Both the position numbers and the translations under genes were made by a program. The notes under the pieces were generated by a model. That model saw nothing but the letters and a program-made list of their open reading frames with translations. It had not been told where the DNA came from and did no database searches. DNA of 64,000 nt. Source: JBGVSA01 sp041807905. GTDB taxonomy: Bacteria > Pseudomonadota > Gammaproteobacteria > Burkholderiales > Rhodocyclaceae. Positions within the stretch are counted from its first letter, which is position 1; each line of letters opens with the position of its first letter. Shown here piece after piece: positions 35,192-44,522 of the stretch. The DNA lies in NCBI RefSeq assembly GCF_041807905.1, contig NZ_JBGVSA010000006.1, positions 1-64,000 on the forward strand, written 5' to 3'.

Positions 35192-36190
35192 TCAGGCTGA
35201 GATCACCTCGTTGGCCAGCGGTTCCTTGCGTTCGAAGGCCGTAACGTTGCCCAGCGTCGTCTGGGCGATGGCGTGCAGCGCTTCGCGCGTCAGGAAGCCT
35301 TGGTGCGACGTGATCAGAGCATTTGGGAAGATCATCAGGCGAGCCAGCAGATCGTCCTGCAAGGGGCGGTCGGACAGATCATGGAAGAACACGCCTTCTT
35401 CCATTTCATAGACGTCCAGGCCAACGCCGCCAACTTGCCCGCTCTTCAGGGCGTCGATCAGCGCCACGGTGTCGATTAGGCCACCGCGGCTGGTATTGGC
35501 GATTACCACGCCGCGCTTGGTGCGCGCCAGCGATTCGCGGCTGATGATGTGGTGGCTCTGGTCGGTCAGGGGCAGGTGCAGCGAGATCACGTCGGCCTGG
35601 GCCAGCACGTCGTTCAGCGGTGCGTACTGGAAGCCGACTTCTTCGGCGATCTTGGGGTTTTCGTACGGGTCGTAGGCCAGCAGCTTCATGCCCAGGCCCT
35701 TTGCGATGCGCATGGAACACTGGCCGATGCGTCCGGCGCCCAGCGAGCCGAAGGTCTTGCCATGCAGCGTGAAGCCTTCGAGCCCGTCGAGCGAGAAGTT
35801 CTGTTCGCGCACGCGGTTGTAGGCCCGATGAGTCTTGCGCACCAGCGTCAGGATCAGCGCAAAGGTGTGTTCGGCCACGGCCTCCGGAGAATAGGCCGGC
35901 ACGCGCGCCACTTTGATGCCTTCGCGCTGTGCGGCGACGATATCGATGCCGTTGAAGCCGGCCGCGCGCAGCGCCACCAGCCCGACGCCCAGTTCGGCCA
36001 GGCGATGGAGCACTTCGGCAGGCAGTCGGCAATTCACAAACGGACACACAACGTCGAAGCCTTTAGCCAGCTCCACGGTCTTATCGTGGAGACGTTCCTC
36101 GAAGAACACGAGTTCGTGGCCAAAGCCGGCGTTGGCGGCCGTCAGGGCCTGTTCGTCATAGGGGTGGGTATCGAAAACGGCGATTCGCAT
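35192..36190 (-). CDS. ldhA: D-lactate dehydrogenase / 2-hydroxyacid dehydrogenase
   Basis: A 332-aa NAD-dependent D-2-hydroxyacid dehydrogenase. Rossmann motif GSLGAGRIG, catalytic region NTSRGGLIDT (Arg), GLDVYEMEEGVFF (Glu) and SHQGFLTREAL (His). The internal segment CPFVNCRLPAEVLHRLAELGVGLVALRAAGFNGID matches LdhA. It reduces pyruvate to D-lactate in fermentation. Divergent from the minor-pilin operon. Confidence 0.9.
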   Translation of the reverse strand: MRIAVFDTHPYDEQALTAANAGFGHELVFFEERLHDKTVELAKGFDVVCPFVNCRLPAEVLHRLAELGVGLVALRAAGFNGIDIVAAQREGIKVARVPAYSPEAVAEHTFALILTLVRKTHRAYNRVREQNFSLDGLEGFTLHGKTFGSLGAGRIGQCSMRIAKGLGMKLLAYDPYENPKIAEEVGFQYAPLNDVLAQADVISLHLPLTDQSHHIISRESLARTKRGVVIANTSRGGLIDTVALIDALKSGQVGGVGLDVYEMEEGVFFHDLSDRPLQDDLLARLMIFPNALITSHQGFLTREALHAIAQTTLGNVTAFERKEPLANEVISA

Positions 36191-36324
36191 GCTGAACTCC
36201 GGGCGCAGGTTCGGGGAAGGTCGAATGAAATTGTGGGCTAATTCCTACCGACGGCCAACAGTACGCATGCATAACCTCCGAAAGACCGATAATGCCCGCC
36301 CGTCAGACGTTTCCGTCGAGTCTA

Positions 36325-36353
36325 TTCACGCAAAATAACAAAATCGGTAAAAA
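36325..36353 (+). promoter_or_regulatory. Sigma-70-like promoter of minor-pilin operon
   Basis: -35 TTCACG, a 17-bp AT-rich spacer, -10 TAAAAA, 30 bp before ATG 36384. Four of six bases match at each hexamer. The stretch is unusually A-rich for this genome. Confidence 0.45.
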
Positions 36354-36383
36354 TACCTATATCTGCACGGTTACACTCAAAGC

Positions 36384-36890
36384 ATGAGGAAAGTCGGGAC
36401 ACCACGCTGCTGTGCCCTGGAGGTCCGCGTCACGCGGGCCGGCGGTTTTACGCTCGTCGAAATGCTCGTTGCGGTGGCGATCCTGGCAATCGTGCTCATG
36501 GTGGCTGTGCCAGACATGTCGCGCAACGTATCCCAGACGCAGGGCGCTTCGGCTTCCGACGGGCTGGTGCGCGCCGCGGCCAATGCACGGGCCCTTGCCG
36601 TGCAGTCGGGCCGGCGTACGAGCCTGCAGGTCAATACGAACAGCGCGAGCTGCGGCGGGCAGGTCGCCTGGGCGATCGTCCAGGGCAGCACCGCCGTCGG
36701 GTGTCTGACGCAGGCCGACTTCAACAAGCGCTATCGCGGCGCGACGATCAGCGGCACCGGAACGGAAATCGTCTACTCGCCGACCGGCATCGCCAATCAA
36801 TTGACCTCCGATCTCGTGTACGAGATCGCCGCGGGTTCCATCACGACACAGGTGCGCATTAATGCGGGCGGCACGACGCAGGTTCTCTGA
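36384..36890 (+). CDS. GspH/FimT-type minor pseudopilin
   Basis: A 168-aa type IV pilin-like protein. The prepilin site is AGG|FTLVEMLVAVAILAIVLM (Phe+1, Glu+5), cut and methylated by PilD. The globular part has the beta-rich GspH/FimT look with two cysteines (SCGG, VGCL). It corresponds to FimU/FimT and primes pilus assembly with the next genes. Its end overlaps pilV by 29 nt. Confidence 0.88.
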   Translation: MRKVGTPRCCALEVRVTRAGGFTLVEMLVAVAILAIVLMVAVPDMSRNVSQTQGASASDGLVRAAANARALAVQSGRRTSLQVNTNSASCGGQVAWAIVQGSTAVGCLTQADFNKRYRGATISGTGTEIVYSPTGIANQLTSDLVYEIAAGSITTQVRINAGGTTQVL

Positions 36891-37269
36891 GCGCGGCTCG
36901 ACGCTCATCGAAGTATTGGTGGCCATTCTCGTCCTGGCCGTCGGATTGGTGGGCGGACTCAAGTTGCAGACCGAAAGCCTTCGCCAATCGGCCGATTCCC
37001 GCTATGTCGTCGTCGCCGCCACCTATGCACAGGATCTGATGGACCAGATTGCCTACGCACGGGCCGGCTCGTCCGTGACCTATTCGCTGGCGCTCGACGC
37101 CGCCACGCCCACCAGCGGCCCGCTGCAAAGCTGGGTCACCAATCTCAAGCGCGACCTGCCCAAGGCGCGCGCATCCGTCTCCTGCACGGCGCCGATCTGC
37201 ACCATCGAGATCCGCTGGACGCCGCCCGGTCATGACGAAGTGAGTGCCAAGTATGCCGTTCGCACCTGA
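36862..37269 (+). CDS. pilV: Type IV pilus minor pilin PilV
   Basis: A 135-aa protein: ERG|STLIEVLVAILVLAVGLVGGLKLQTESLRQS is the typical PilV N-terminus with Glu+5. Two cysteines (SCTAPIC) close to the C-terminus. Part of the tip-initiation complex (PilV-PilW-PilX-FimU). Overlaps both neighbouring genes. Confidence 0.88.
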   Translation: MRAARRRFSERGSTLIEVLVAILVLAVGLVGGLKLQTESLRQSADSRYVVVAATYAQDLMDQIAYARAGSSVTYSLALDAATPTSGPLQSWVTNLKRDLPKARASVSCTAPICTIEIRWTPPGHDEVSAKYAVRT

Positions 37270-38278
37270 GCGCCGCGCTTCGCAATCGGGCTTCACCATC
37301 GTCGAACTGATGATCGCGATGGTGCTCGGGATGATCGTCATCGGCAGCGCCGTGGCGCTGTTCGTGAACCAGCGCTCGACGTCGCGGCTGGCATCGCAGA
37401 TGTCCGACATCCAGAACGAAGGGCGCATCGCCATCGACGCGTTGGCGCGCGACCTGCGCGCGGCGGGGGACTTTGGTTGTTCGTTGGCCGAGCCGCCGAT
37501 CAATACGCTGGTCACGACGACGGCATTCGATTCGTCCGCGGGCGGGGTCCGCGGCTATGACAAAGGTGCCAGCATGACGACGCCGCCGGCGGGGCAGGCG
37601 GCGGCCTCGGCCGCGAACCCGGCGTCGGACATCATCGCGCTGACCGGCATCAACGGCGTGCTGACGACACTGGCTGCGGCAACCACGTCCTCGACGGCGG
37701 ATCTCAAAGTCGCGCTGAATACGCCCGCTCCGAAATCAGGCGATGTCGCCATCATCACGGACTGCATCAACCTGTCCAAATTCCAGGTCACCGGTTACTC
37801 CACCGACTCCGACGGCAATGGCGTGGTGGCGCATGCGATCACCAGCGCCAGCGGCACCCTGGGCGGCGGCAACAGCAAGAACGATCTCGGCGCGCTGTAT
37901 CCGGCCGGCGCCACCGTCGCCACGCTGGACACGCGGTGGTGGTTCGTCGGCCAGCCGACCAACAAACCGAAAGGCCTGTATCGGGTCGATGCCAGCAGTG
38001 GCGCCAAAATCCTCATTTCGCCAAAGATCGCCGATATGCGGGTGCGCTATGAAGTCGACTCCGATGGCGACGGCATCGCCGATCTGTTCGGGCAGACTGC
38101 CTCGCAGGTCTCCAACTGGAAAAACGTCACCGCCGTCAGCGTCGAACTGCTCGCGCGCTCCGACCAGAACGTGCAGAACGTGACCACCTCGTATGTCTTC
38201 GGCGGACAGACAGTGACGGCGCCCGACCGCGCGGCCTACCTGCCGCTGCGCCTCAATCTGGGATTGCGTAATCGATGA
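37253..38278 (+). CDS. pilW: Type IV pilus minor pilin PilW
   Basis: A 341-aa protein with prepilin site QSG|FTIVELMIAMVLGMIVIGSAVALFVNQR and downstream NEGRIAIDALARDLRAAGDFGC, both typical of PilW. Large beta-rich C-terminal domain including RVDASSGAKILISPKIADMRVRYEVDSDGDG. Start at ATG 37253; a GTG three codons earlier is possible. Overlaps pilV by 17 nt and pilX by 4 nt (ATGA). Confidence 0.88.
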   Translation: MPFAPERRASQSGFTIVELMIAMVLGMIVIGSAVALFVNQRSTSRLASQMSDIQNEGRIAIDALARDLRAAGDFGCSLAEPPINTLVTTTAFDSSAGGVRGYDKGASMTTPPAGQAAASAANPASDIIALTGINGVLTTLAAATTSSTADLKVALNTPAPKSGDVAIITDCINLSKFQVTGYSTDSDGNGVVAHAITSASGTLGGGNSKNDLGALYPAGATVATLDTRWWFVGQPTNKPKGLYRVDASSGAKILISPKIADMRVRYEVDSDGDGIADLFGQTASQVSNWKNVTAVSVELLARSDQNVQNVTTSYVFGGQTVTAPDRAAYLPLRLNLGLRNR

Positions 38279-38808
38279 GAGTCATTGTCTCGCGCCGACA
38301 GTCGCAGCGCGGAGTCGCGCTGATCATGGCGCTCGTCCTGCTGATCATGGTGGCCTTGCTGGCCGCCGTGGGCTTCGGCACCGCGTCGGTCGAGTCGCGC
38401 GGCGCCGCCGGCTGGGGCGACCGCCAGCGCGCGTTCTTCCTGGCCGAGAGCGCGGCAAAAGAGGCTGAGTCCGTCGTCGCCGCGCTGACCACGTCGGCGG
38501 ATCTCGCCACTGCCGTTCGCGCCAAGGGCACGGGCTTTTACGTGCGTGCCGATGGCGGCGTTCCGGCCTACAACCCGTGGCCGACCTCGTCGAGCGTCAA
38601 GGCGAGCAAGCTCGTCACCGGCACGACCGACGCCTACTACATGGTCGTATTCGAAGGCTTCGCGCCCGCATTGGGCAGTCAGCTCGTGGGCAACAACGGC
38701 GCGGTCAATCTATCGATGAGCGGGCGGCCGCGCTTCACCATCTATGCCAGCGCAGGGGGCCTGCGCGGCGAAACCAACGTCGTACTGTCGATGTCGCGGG
38801 AATACTGA
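38275..38808 (+). CDS. pilX: Type IV pilus assembly protein PilX
   Basis: A 177-aa protein with QRG|VALIMALVLLIMVALLAAVG at the N-terminus (PilX-type, Val+1, no Glu+5, as in other PilX) and the RQRAFFLAESAAKEAE segment. Member of the minor-pilin priming complex. Seven bases separate it from the PilY1-like gene. Confidence 0.85.
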   Translation: MRVIVSRRQSQRGVALIMALVLLIMVALLAAVGFGTASVESRGAAGWGDRQRAFFLAESAAKEAESVVAALTTSADLATAVRAKGTGFYVRADGGVPAYNPWPTSSSVKASKLVTGTTDAYYMVVFEGFAPALGSQLVGNNGAVNLSMSGRPRFTIYASAGGLRGETNVVLSMSREY

Positions 38809-38815
38809 GGTCCTT

Positions 38816-41317
38816 ATGTCCTACGGATTTGCACGTCGCTTCGCCGCAGCCTTGCTGGCCGCTCTTCATCTCGGGGCGGCCGTCGCCCAGACCTGTTCGA
38901 GCGCGAGCAGCAGCAGCGGGTCGAACGGACTGGGTGCGGTCTTTTCGGTCTTTTCCGGCGGCAGCATCAGCGTCGGCAATAACGACGCGAACGGTCAGTG
39001 CAACGTCGCCTTCCTCGGCGGCAACCAAGTGAACGTAACCAGCTCGAATCTGGCGATGCCGGGGACGGTGGCCAACGGCAAGACTTGCCAGAACTATTCG
39101 ACCACTCCAACCACCGCCGTGCAGGCCTCCGGCACGACGCTGGAGCGCCGCACGCTGACTCCGTTCCCGACATTTTCGGCCAGTACCAATTCGACGACCG
39201 AAAGCACGACGACCGTCAATCTGGCGAAGGGCGACTACAACACCGTGCTGTTGCGCAATGCGGACGGCGCAGTGGTGAACCTCGTCGACGGCACTCGCAT
39301 CAAGACGCTGCAGATCTACAAGGGGACAGTCGTCTTTGCCCCGGGCACGTACTACATCGAGACCATCGACACGCAGGCGGGCTTCAACATCAAGGTCAGC
39401 GGCAGCGTCGGCCTGGTGACCCTGAACGTCAAGAACGGCCTGACGCTCAATGGCGGCGTCAGTTGCGTCAACATGACCACGTGCAGCAAGCCCAACAGCG
39501 TGACGGAAGCCGCCACTTTGGGCGCGGCTCAGTCGCCCGAGCGCCTGCAGATCAACATCTACAACGGCGACTTCTCGCCGCAGAACAACATCTCGATTGC
39601 CGCCGGCATCTACGTCGACAAGGGCGTCGCCAATCTGTCGAACGGCTCAACCTTCGTGGTGGGCGAAATCCTCGCGCCCAGTATTACGGCCCTGAACAAC
39701 AGCAATACCTACTACTACTCAAAGGCCAGCGCGATGGGGGGGAACTCGGGAACGACGACCGAGGACCCGACCAATGGCTATTACGATCTCGCGCCGCCGG
39801 CAGTGCCGCCGCGCGCCAATGTGGGTGACTACGCCTTCTTCGCCGTGCAACGGGACATGACCGCCAGCGGCACCGCTGGCACCTCCGGCCACCTGTTCGC
39901 CTATGCAGAGCAGGCTGACGGATCGCTGGCGGGAGCGGCTGCCTGGGATGCCGCAACGGTCATGACGGCGACGGACCGGAGCAACAGCATTCAAACCGTC
40001 GACAGCGCCGGTGCGTTGGTCAAACTGAAGAATGTAGACGCGGCTGCGTTCGGTGCGTCGAGCGCCAAGTCCGCCACGCTGATCGCGACGATCTTCGACC
40101 CCAACTACGGTGGCGGCGCAATGCTCGCCGGTCGCGACCCGGCTTCGCTCGTTGGACGCCCATGGCGAACGGCGCCCATCATCGTGGGCGACGCCGTGCT
40201 GTTTGCTGCCGATGACGGCATTCTGTATTCGGTCGACCGCAAGACAGGCGCGCTGAAGTGGGGCTGGATTCCGCGCGAACTGCTACCGCAGACTGCGGAC
40301 CCCAAGGCCATGGCGGATGCTCACCCCTGGGGGCAGATCAATGCGGTGACTTCGGGCGGCGTGACGTACATCACCGGCACGGCCATGCAGGGTGCGCTGC
40401 ACATGTCGCTCAAACTGAATAGCGCCGGCAATCTGGAATCGGTCGCCTGGGTCGATTACGTGGCCGCCGCGACATCGCCCTCGTACACGTACGGTACATT
40501 CGGCGGCGCCGCGCCGTCGGGGCCGGTGCGCGAGACTTCGGCGGTCGCCCGGGTCGCGTACATCCGCAACAATCAACTGATCGTCCGTAACGTGGATAGC
40601 AGTGGGGCCACCAACCCGAGCACGGCGACATTGCCGACGACGGCGACGAGCAATCTGCTCTATATCGACAACTCGACCATCTACTACGGTGACAACAACG
40701 GCAACGTCCAAGTGGTGAATTCCGCCGGATCGCGGGGCACCAGCCCGGGCAACATGGGGCAGTCGCCGGCACAGCCGATCATCAGCCTGAACGCCGGTTG
40801 GCATAAGAACGACAGCGGCACTTTCCTGATCGTGCTCGGACACACGACAAGCCGTATCGCAGCATTCCAGCAGAGCGCATCGGGCTGGGTGCGCGCATGG
40901 TACGTCGGCGTCCAGGAGTCGTCCGCCTTGGGTATCGAAAAGCTGCCCGCAGGTTCGGTCATTACCGCACCGCCAACCTTCGGCGACGAAAAGCTCACTT
41001 TCCCCTATACGATCACGACCAGTTGCGGCCAGGACGGCTACATCTATGGGCCGATCGGGCTTGACGACGGGCTGCCGAAACTCAGTGGCGTGACTTTCCG
41101 CGGTGCCTCGGTCGGCTCGGCTGTCACGCACTATCTTGGCAAGGGCGAGTCGGTACGCGTATCGCTCGGTGTCGTCGGTTCGCGCAGCTTTGCGTTCGGC
41201 TACGCCAATGGCGGCAAGAGCAACGCTTCGCCCACTGCGGGCTGGGGGCAGCTCGAAGACACCAAGGCCAATCCGCCGGGCCGCGTGAACTGGCGCGAAC
41301 TGACCAACTACTACTGA
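38816..41317 (+). CDS. pilY1: PilY1-like tip protein without von Willebrand A domain
   Basis: An 833-aa exported protein (signal peptide MSYGFARRFAAALLAALHLGAAVAQ). Residues 20-330 are Ser/Thr/Asn-rich and beta-helical-looking (GDYNTVLLRNADGAVVNLVDGTRIKTLQIYKGTVVFAPGTYYIETI), reminiscent of MshQ-type proteins, not of PilY1. Residues about 340-833 hold a beta-propeller region with the PilY1 signature DDGILYSVDRKTGALKWGWIPRELLP. The vWA domain and Ca-binding DxDxDxxxD loop of classical PilY1 are not visible, and it is shorter than the usual roughly 1100-1200 aa. Position after PilX supports a PilY1 role (adhesion, anti-retraction). Confidence 0.75.
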   Translation: MSYGFARRFAAALLAALHLGAAVAQTCSSASSSSGSNGLGAVFSVFSGGSISVGNNDANGQCNVAFLGGNQVNVTSSNLAMPGTVANGKTCQNYSTTPTTAVQASGTTLERRTLTPFPTFSASTNSTTESTTTVNLAKGDYNTVLLRNADGAVVNLVDGTRIKTLQIYKGTVVFAPGTYYIETIDTQAGFNIKVSGSVGLVTLNVKNGLTLNGGVSCVNMTTCSKPNSVTEAATLGAAQSPERLQINIYNGDFSPQNNISIAAGIYVDKGVANLSNGSTFVVGEILAPSITALNNSNTYYYSKASAMGGNSGTTTEDPTNGYYDLAPPAVPPRANVGDYAFFAVQRDMTASGTAGTSGHLFAYAEQADGSLAGAAAWDAATVMTATDRSNSIQTVDSAGALVKLKNVDAAAFGASSAKSATLIATIFDPNYGGGAMLAGRDPASLVGRPWRTAPIIVGDAVLFAADDGILYSVDRKTGALKWGWIPRELLPQTADPKAMADAHPWGQINAVTSGGVTYITGTAMQGALHMSLKLNSAGNLESVAWVDYVAAATSPSYTYGTFGGAAPSGPVRETSAVARVAYIRNNQLIVRNVDSSGATNPSTATLPTTATSNLLYIDNSTIYYGDNNGNVQVVNSAGSRGTSPGNMGQSPAQPIISLNAGWHKNDSGTFLIVLGHTTSRIAAFQQSASGWVRAWYVGVQESSALGIEKLPAGSVITAPPTFGDEKLTFPYTITTSCGQDGYIYGPIGLDDGLPKLSGVTFRGASVGSAVTHYLGKGESVRVSLGVVGSRSFAFGYANGGKSNASPTAGWGQLEDTKANPPGRVNWRELTNYY

Positions 41318-41324
41318 GGCACGC

Positions 41325-41738
41325 ATGCGCATGGCATCGAAAGGCTTCACCCTGATCGAGCTGATGATCACCGTGGCGATCATTGGGGTGCTTGCGGCGA
41401 TCGCGTACCCGTCGTACCAGGATCACGTCCGCAGCACACACCTTGCACAGGTGAAAGAGGCGATCATGAACACGGGCAACTCGCTAGAACGCACGATGGT
41501 GGCGAGCAATACATACGCCACGAGCGCGTCGCCCTCGTACAGCAACCTGTACACGTACAGCTATTCGGTGGACAGCACCTCGGCGCCGCAGGCCTACTCA
41601 CTGAGCGGCACCGATAGCAAACTCAAGGTGTGGGCGGGGGTCAATTCAAAGGGCGTGCGCTGCGCGTGCAAGAAGTGCAACGCGCCGACCTTCAGTTACA
41701 GCACGACGAGCTGCCCGACGGGCACCGACGCCTTCTGA
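41325..41738 (+). CDS. pilE: Type IV pilin PilE-like minor pilin
   Basis: A 137-aa pilin: SKG|FTLIELMITVAIIGVLAAIAYPSYQDHV is a textbook PilE/ComP N-terminus. Cysteines CACKKC and SCPTG near the end can form the pilin disulfide loop. Last gene of the minor-pilin operon, 7 nt after the PilY1-like gene. A terminator follows. Confidence 0.9.
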   Translation: MRMASKGFTLIELMITVAIIGVLAAIAYPSYQDHVRSTHLAQVKEAIMNTGNSLERTMVASNTYATSASPSYSNLYTYSYSVDSTSAPQAYSLSGTDSKLKVWAGVNSKGVRCACKKCNAPTFSYSTTSCPTGTDAF

Positions 41739-41766
41739 TCGCTCGAACACGCGAGCCTTGCTCGCC

Positions 41767-41802
41767 GGCCCCGTCGTGCGTTGTCGCGACGGGGCCTTTT
41801 TT
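41767..41802 (+). terminator. Rho-independent terminator of pilin operon
   Basis: GGCCCCGTCG / CGACGGGGCC stem (10 bp) with a 10-nt loop, followed by T6. Lies 28 bp after the pilE stop and before the convergent rlmJ. Confidence 0.9.
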
Positions 41803-41815
41803 GTTTCTGGCCGGT

Positions 41816-42652
41816 TTACTTCGATTCGCCTTCCAGCACGAAGCTCGCGCCTTCGCCCTGTGCCAGCACCCCGGTCAGCCAGGGCATCACGCTGCGCAGG
41901 GTCTCCATCAGTTTCCACGGCGGATTGATGACGAACATGCCGCTGCCGAACATCCCCATGGCCTCGGGCTCACGGACCGACAGGCTCACGTGCAGCCAGT
42001 TGTCGACTTCGATTTCCTTCAGCTTTTGCGGAAAACGCCGCGATTCCGGCTTCGACAGCATCGGATACCACACGGCATAGGTGCCGGTGGCAAAGCGCTG
42101 CAGGCTGTCGCGCAGCGCGGTGACGACACGCGTGTAGTCCTCGGCCAGTTCGTAGGACGGATCGATCAGCGTCACCGCCCGCCGCGGCGGAGGCGGGAGC
42201 AGGGCCTTGAGGCCGGCAAAACCGTCGCCCTGCGTGACGATGGTCTGCTGCGCCATGTGGCGCAGGTTGTCGGCAAGCAGGCGCGCGTCGGACGAGTGCA
42301 GTTCGAACAGGCGCAGACGATCCTGCTCGCGCAGATAGTGTTGGGCGATCCACGGCGAGCCGGGGTAGGCCGACAGTCTGTCGCCGTTGATCGAGCGGAC
42401 TGCTTCGAGATATTCCGCCACGGCCGGCGGCAGGTCGTTGCGCGACCACAGGCGGCTTACGCCGTCGACATGTTCCGCGAGCTTGGTGGCATAGCCCTCG
42501 TCGAGCGCGTAGAGCCCGGCGCCGGCATGGGTGTCGATCACCCAGAACGCTTTGTCCTTCTGGCGCATGTGCTCCAGGATCTGCACGAAGACGATGTGCT
42601 TGAGCACGTCGGCATGGTTGCCGGCATGGAAGGCGTGGCGATAGCTGAGCAT
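41816..42652 (-). CDS. rlmJ: 23S rRNA (adenine2030-N6)-methyltransferase RlmJ
   Basis: A 278-aa methyltransferase beginning MLSYRHAFHAGNHADVLKH, the RlmJ signature. Motif I IDTHAGAGLY, motif IV DPSYE at residues 164-168. Homologues have DPPY here; Ser at 166 is unusual. It methylates A2030 of 23S rRNA. Start 42652 at the canonical position; longer extensions are unsupported. Confidence 0.92.
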   Translation of the reverse strand: MLSYRHAFHAGNHADVLKHIVFVQILEHMRQKDKAFWVIDTHAGAGLYALDEGYATKLAEHVDGVSRLWSRNDLPPAVAEYLEAVRSINGDRLSAYPGSPWIAQHYLREQDRLRLFELHSSDARLLADNLRHMAQQTIVTQGDGFAGLKALLPPPPRRAVTLIDPSYELAEDYTRVVTALRDSLQRFATGTYAVWYPMLSKPESRRFPQKLKEIEVDNWLHVSLSVREPEAMGMFGSGMFVINPPWKLMETLRSVMPWLTGVLAQGEGASFVLEGESK

Positions 42653-42776
42653 GGTGATTCCGGTGGTCGCGTCATCCGCGCGCAATGCGCGGACCGAAGG
42701 CGGCGATTTTACGCCGGGCATGCAGGTTTTCGGCGCATGGACCAGAATGCGGGCTGACCTTTGTCCCGAGGAACGC

Positions 42777-44486
42777 ATGCCCTGGCCCCGCACCGGACTC
42801 AAACTGTGGTTGCTCGAACGGCTCATGCCGGGAGAGATGCAACGCACGCTATGGATCGCCGCGCTCATCGGTTTCTTCGGGGCGCTGGCGACGGTCGCGT
42901 TTCGCGAGGTGGTGGCGTTGCTCGAACACCTGCTCTACGGCCAGCAATCGGGGCTGGTGGAGGCGGCCATGTCGCTGCCACCCTTGGTGCGCCTGATGGT
43001 GCCGACGATCGGCGGGCTGGTGGCAGGGTTCCTCCTACTATGGTCGCGCCGCTATGGCGCGGCCTTGGCCAGCGACTACATGGAAGCCATTTCACTCAAG
43101 GACGGGGCGCTGTCCACGCGGCAGTCGCTGCTGCGCGCGGCCTCATCGATCGTCACCATCGCTTCGGGCGCCTCGATCGGGCGCGAAGGCTCGATGGTGC
43201 AACTCTCGGCACTGGTCGGTTCGTGGATCGGCCAATGGCGCAACATGCCGGCGCCGCGCCGGCGCCTGCTGGTTGCCTGCGGCGGGGCTGCGGGGATCAC
43301 GGCGGCCTATAACGCGCCGATCGCGGGCGCACTGTTCATTGCCGAAATCGTGCTGCGTTCCATCGCGGTCGAAAGCCTGGGGCCCCTGGTGGTGGCCTCG
43401 GTCGTTGCCAACATCACCGTGCATGGTTTTCTCGATTACGGCCCGGTCTATCACATGCCGGTCTTCGAGCAGATCAGCCGGGGCGAAATCGCCTTGCATG
43501 GATTGCTGGGCGTGGTGGCCGGATTGCTGTCGCCGTGGTTCCTGTGGCTGCTCGAATCGACGCGCGCGGCATTCCGCCGCTTGCCATGGCCCTTACCGGC
43601 GCGCCTGGCGCTGGGCGGCGTGATCGTCGGCCTCATCTCGGTGTGGCGGCCGGAGGTCTGGGGTAACGGCTACAGCGTGGTCAACGGCATTCTGGCCAAC
43701 CAGTGGATGTGGCAGGCCGTGCTCCTGATCCTGGTGAGCAAAGTGTTCGCCACGGCGGCGACCACCGGCTCCGGCGCCGTCGGCGGTGTATTCACGCCAA
43801 CCCTGTTCGTCGGCGCGGCGCTGGGTTTTCTGTTCGGCGAGGCCGCGCACGGGCTGTGGCCAGAACTCGCGCCGTCGCCCGTGTTCGCCGCCATCGGCAT
43901 GGCGGCCTTCCTGTCCGGCACCACGCATGCGCCGCTGACGGCGATCCTGATGATCTTCGAGATGACGGGCAGCTACGGAATCATGCTGCCCTTGATGCTG
44001 GCTTCGGTGCTCGCGTATTTCGTGTCGCGCCTGCAACGCGAACGTTCGGTGTATTCCGACGCACTCAAGCCCGACCGCGCCAGCGCCTTTGCCTATCAGC
44101 AGGCAGCCAGCGTGTTGCGCCACGACCCGCCGACGGTGGGCGTCGACGCCACGCTGGCCGAATGCGAGCAGGCTTTTGTCGCGAGCCGCTGGCAGCACGT
44201 GTACGTGACCGATGGAGAAGGGCGCTTCGTCGGCGCCGTATCGCTGCATGACCTCGGGCCGCTGCTGCGAGCCGGCAGCGATCCGCAGCAGGCCATTCCT
44301 GTGAACCTGCTCTTGCGCGGCTACCCGCGCGTTCGCCCCGACATGAGCCTGGGGAGCGCGCTCGGCGTCTTCGCCAGCCACCCCGGCGAGCGCCTGCCGG
44401 TGGTCGATGCGCTCGGCATGCTGCAAGGCTATGTCTCGAAGACCGACCTCCTGCTCATGCTCCAGGAAGGCGTGGCGCAGGGGTAG
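42777..44486 (+). CDS. clcA: ClC-type chloride channel/antiporter with C-terminal CBS pair
   Basis: A 569-aa membrane protein with the ClC fold (about 18 helices). The gating-Glu motif GREGS (Glu137) and GSGAVGGVFTPTL are present. The first selectivity motif GSGIP is not; the equivalent region reads AALASDYMEAI. Cytoplasmic CBS domains occupy about 450-569 (ATLAECEQAFVASRWQHVYVTDGEGRFVGAV and SLGSALGVFASHPGERLPVVDALGMLQGYV). It probably carries chloride with or without proton exchange. Start 42777 has GAGGA upstream. Divergent from rlmJ. Confidence 0.85.
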   Translation: MPWPRTGLKLWLLERLMPGEMQRTLWIAALIGFFGALATVAFREVVALLEHLLYGQQSGLVEAAMSLPPLVRLMVPTIGGLVAGFLLLWSRRYGAALASDYMEAISLKDGALSTRQSLLRAASSIVTIASGASIGREGSMVQLSALVGSWIGQWRNMPAPRRRLLVACGGAAGITAAYNAPIAGALFIAEIVLRSIAVESLGPLVVASVVANITVHGFLDYGPVYHMPVFEQISRGEIALHGLLGVVAGLLSPWFLWLLESTRAAFRRLPWPLPARLALGGVIVGLISVWRPEVWGNGYSVVNGILANQWMWQAVLLILVSKVFATAATTGSGAVGGVFTPTLFVGAALGFLFGEAAHGLWPELAPSPVFAAIGMAAFLSGTTHAPLTAILMIFEMTGSYGIMLPLMLASVLAYFVSRLQRERSVYSDALKPDRASAFAYQQAASVLRHDPPTVGVDATLAECEQAFVASRWQHVYVTDGEGRFVGAVSLHDLGPLLRAGSDPQQAIPVNLLLRGYPRVRPDMSLGSALGVFASHPGERLPVVDALGMLQGYVSKTDLLLMLQEGVAQG

Positions 44487-44522
44487 GACGGTGTCTCGCG
44501 GGACGGAGGTCCCGCGACGACG

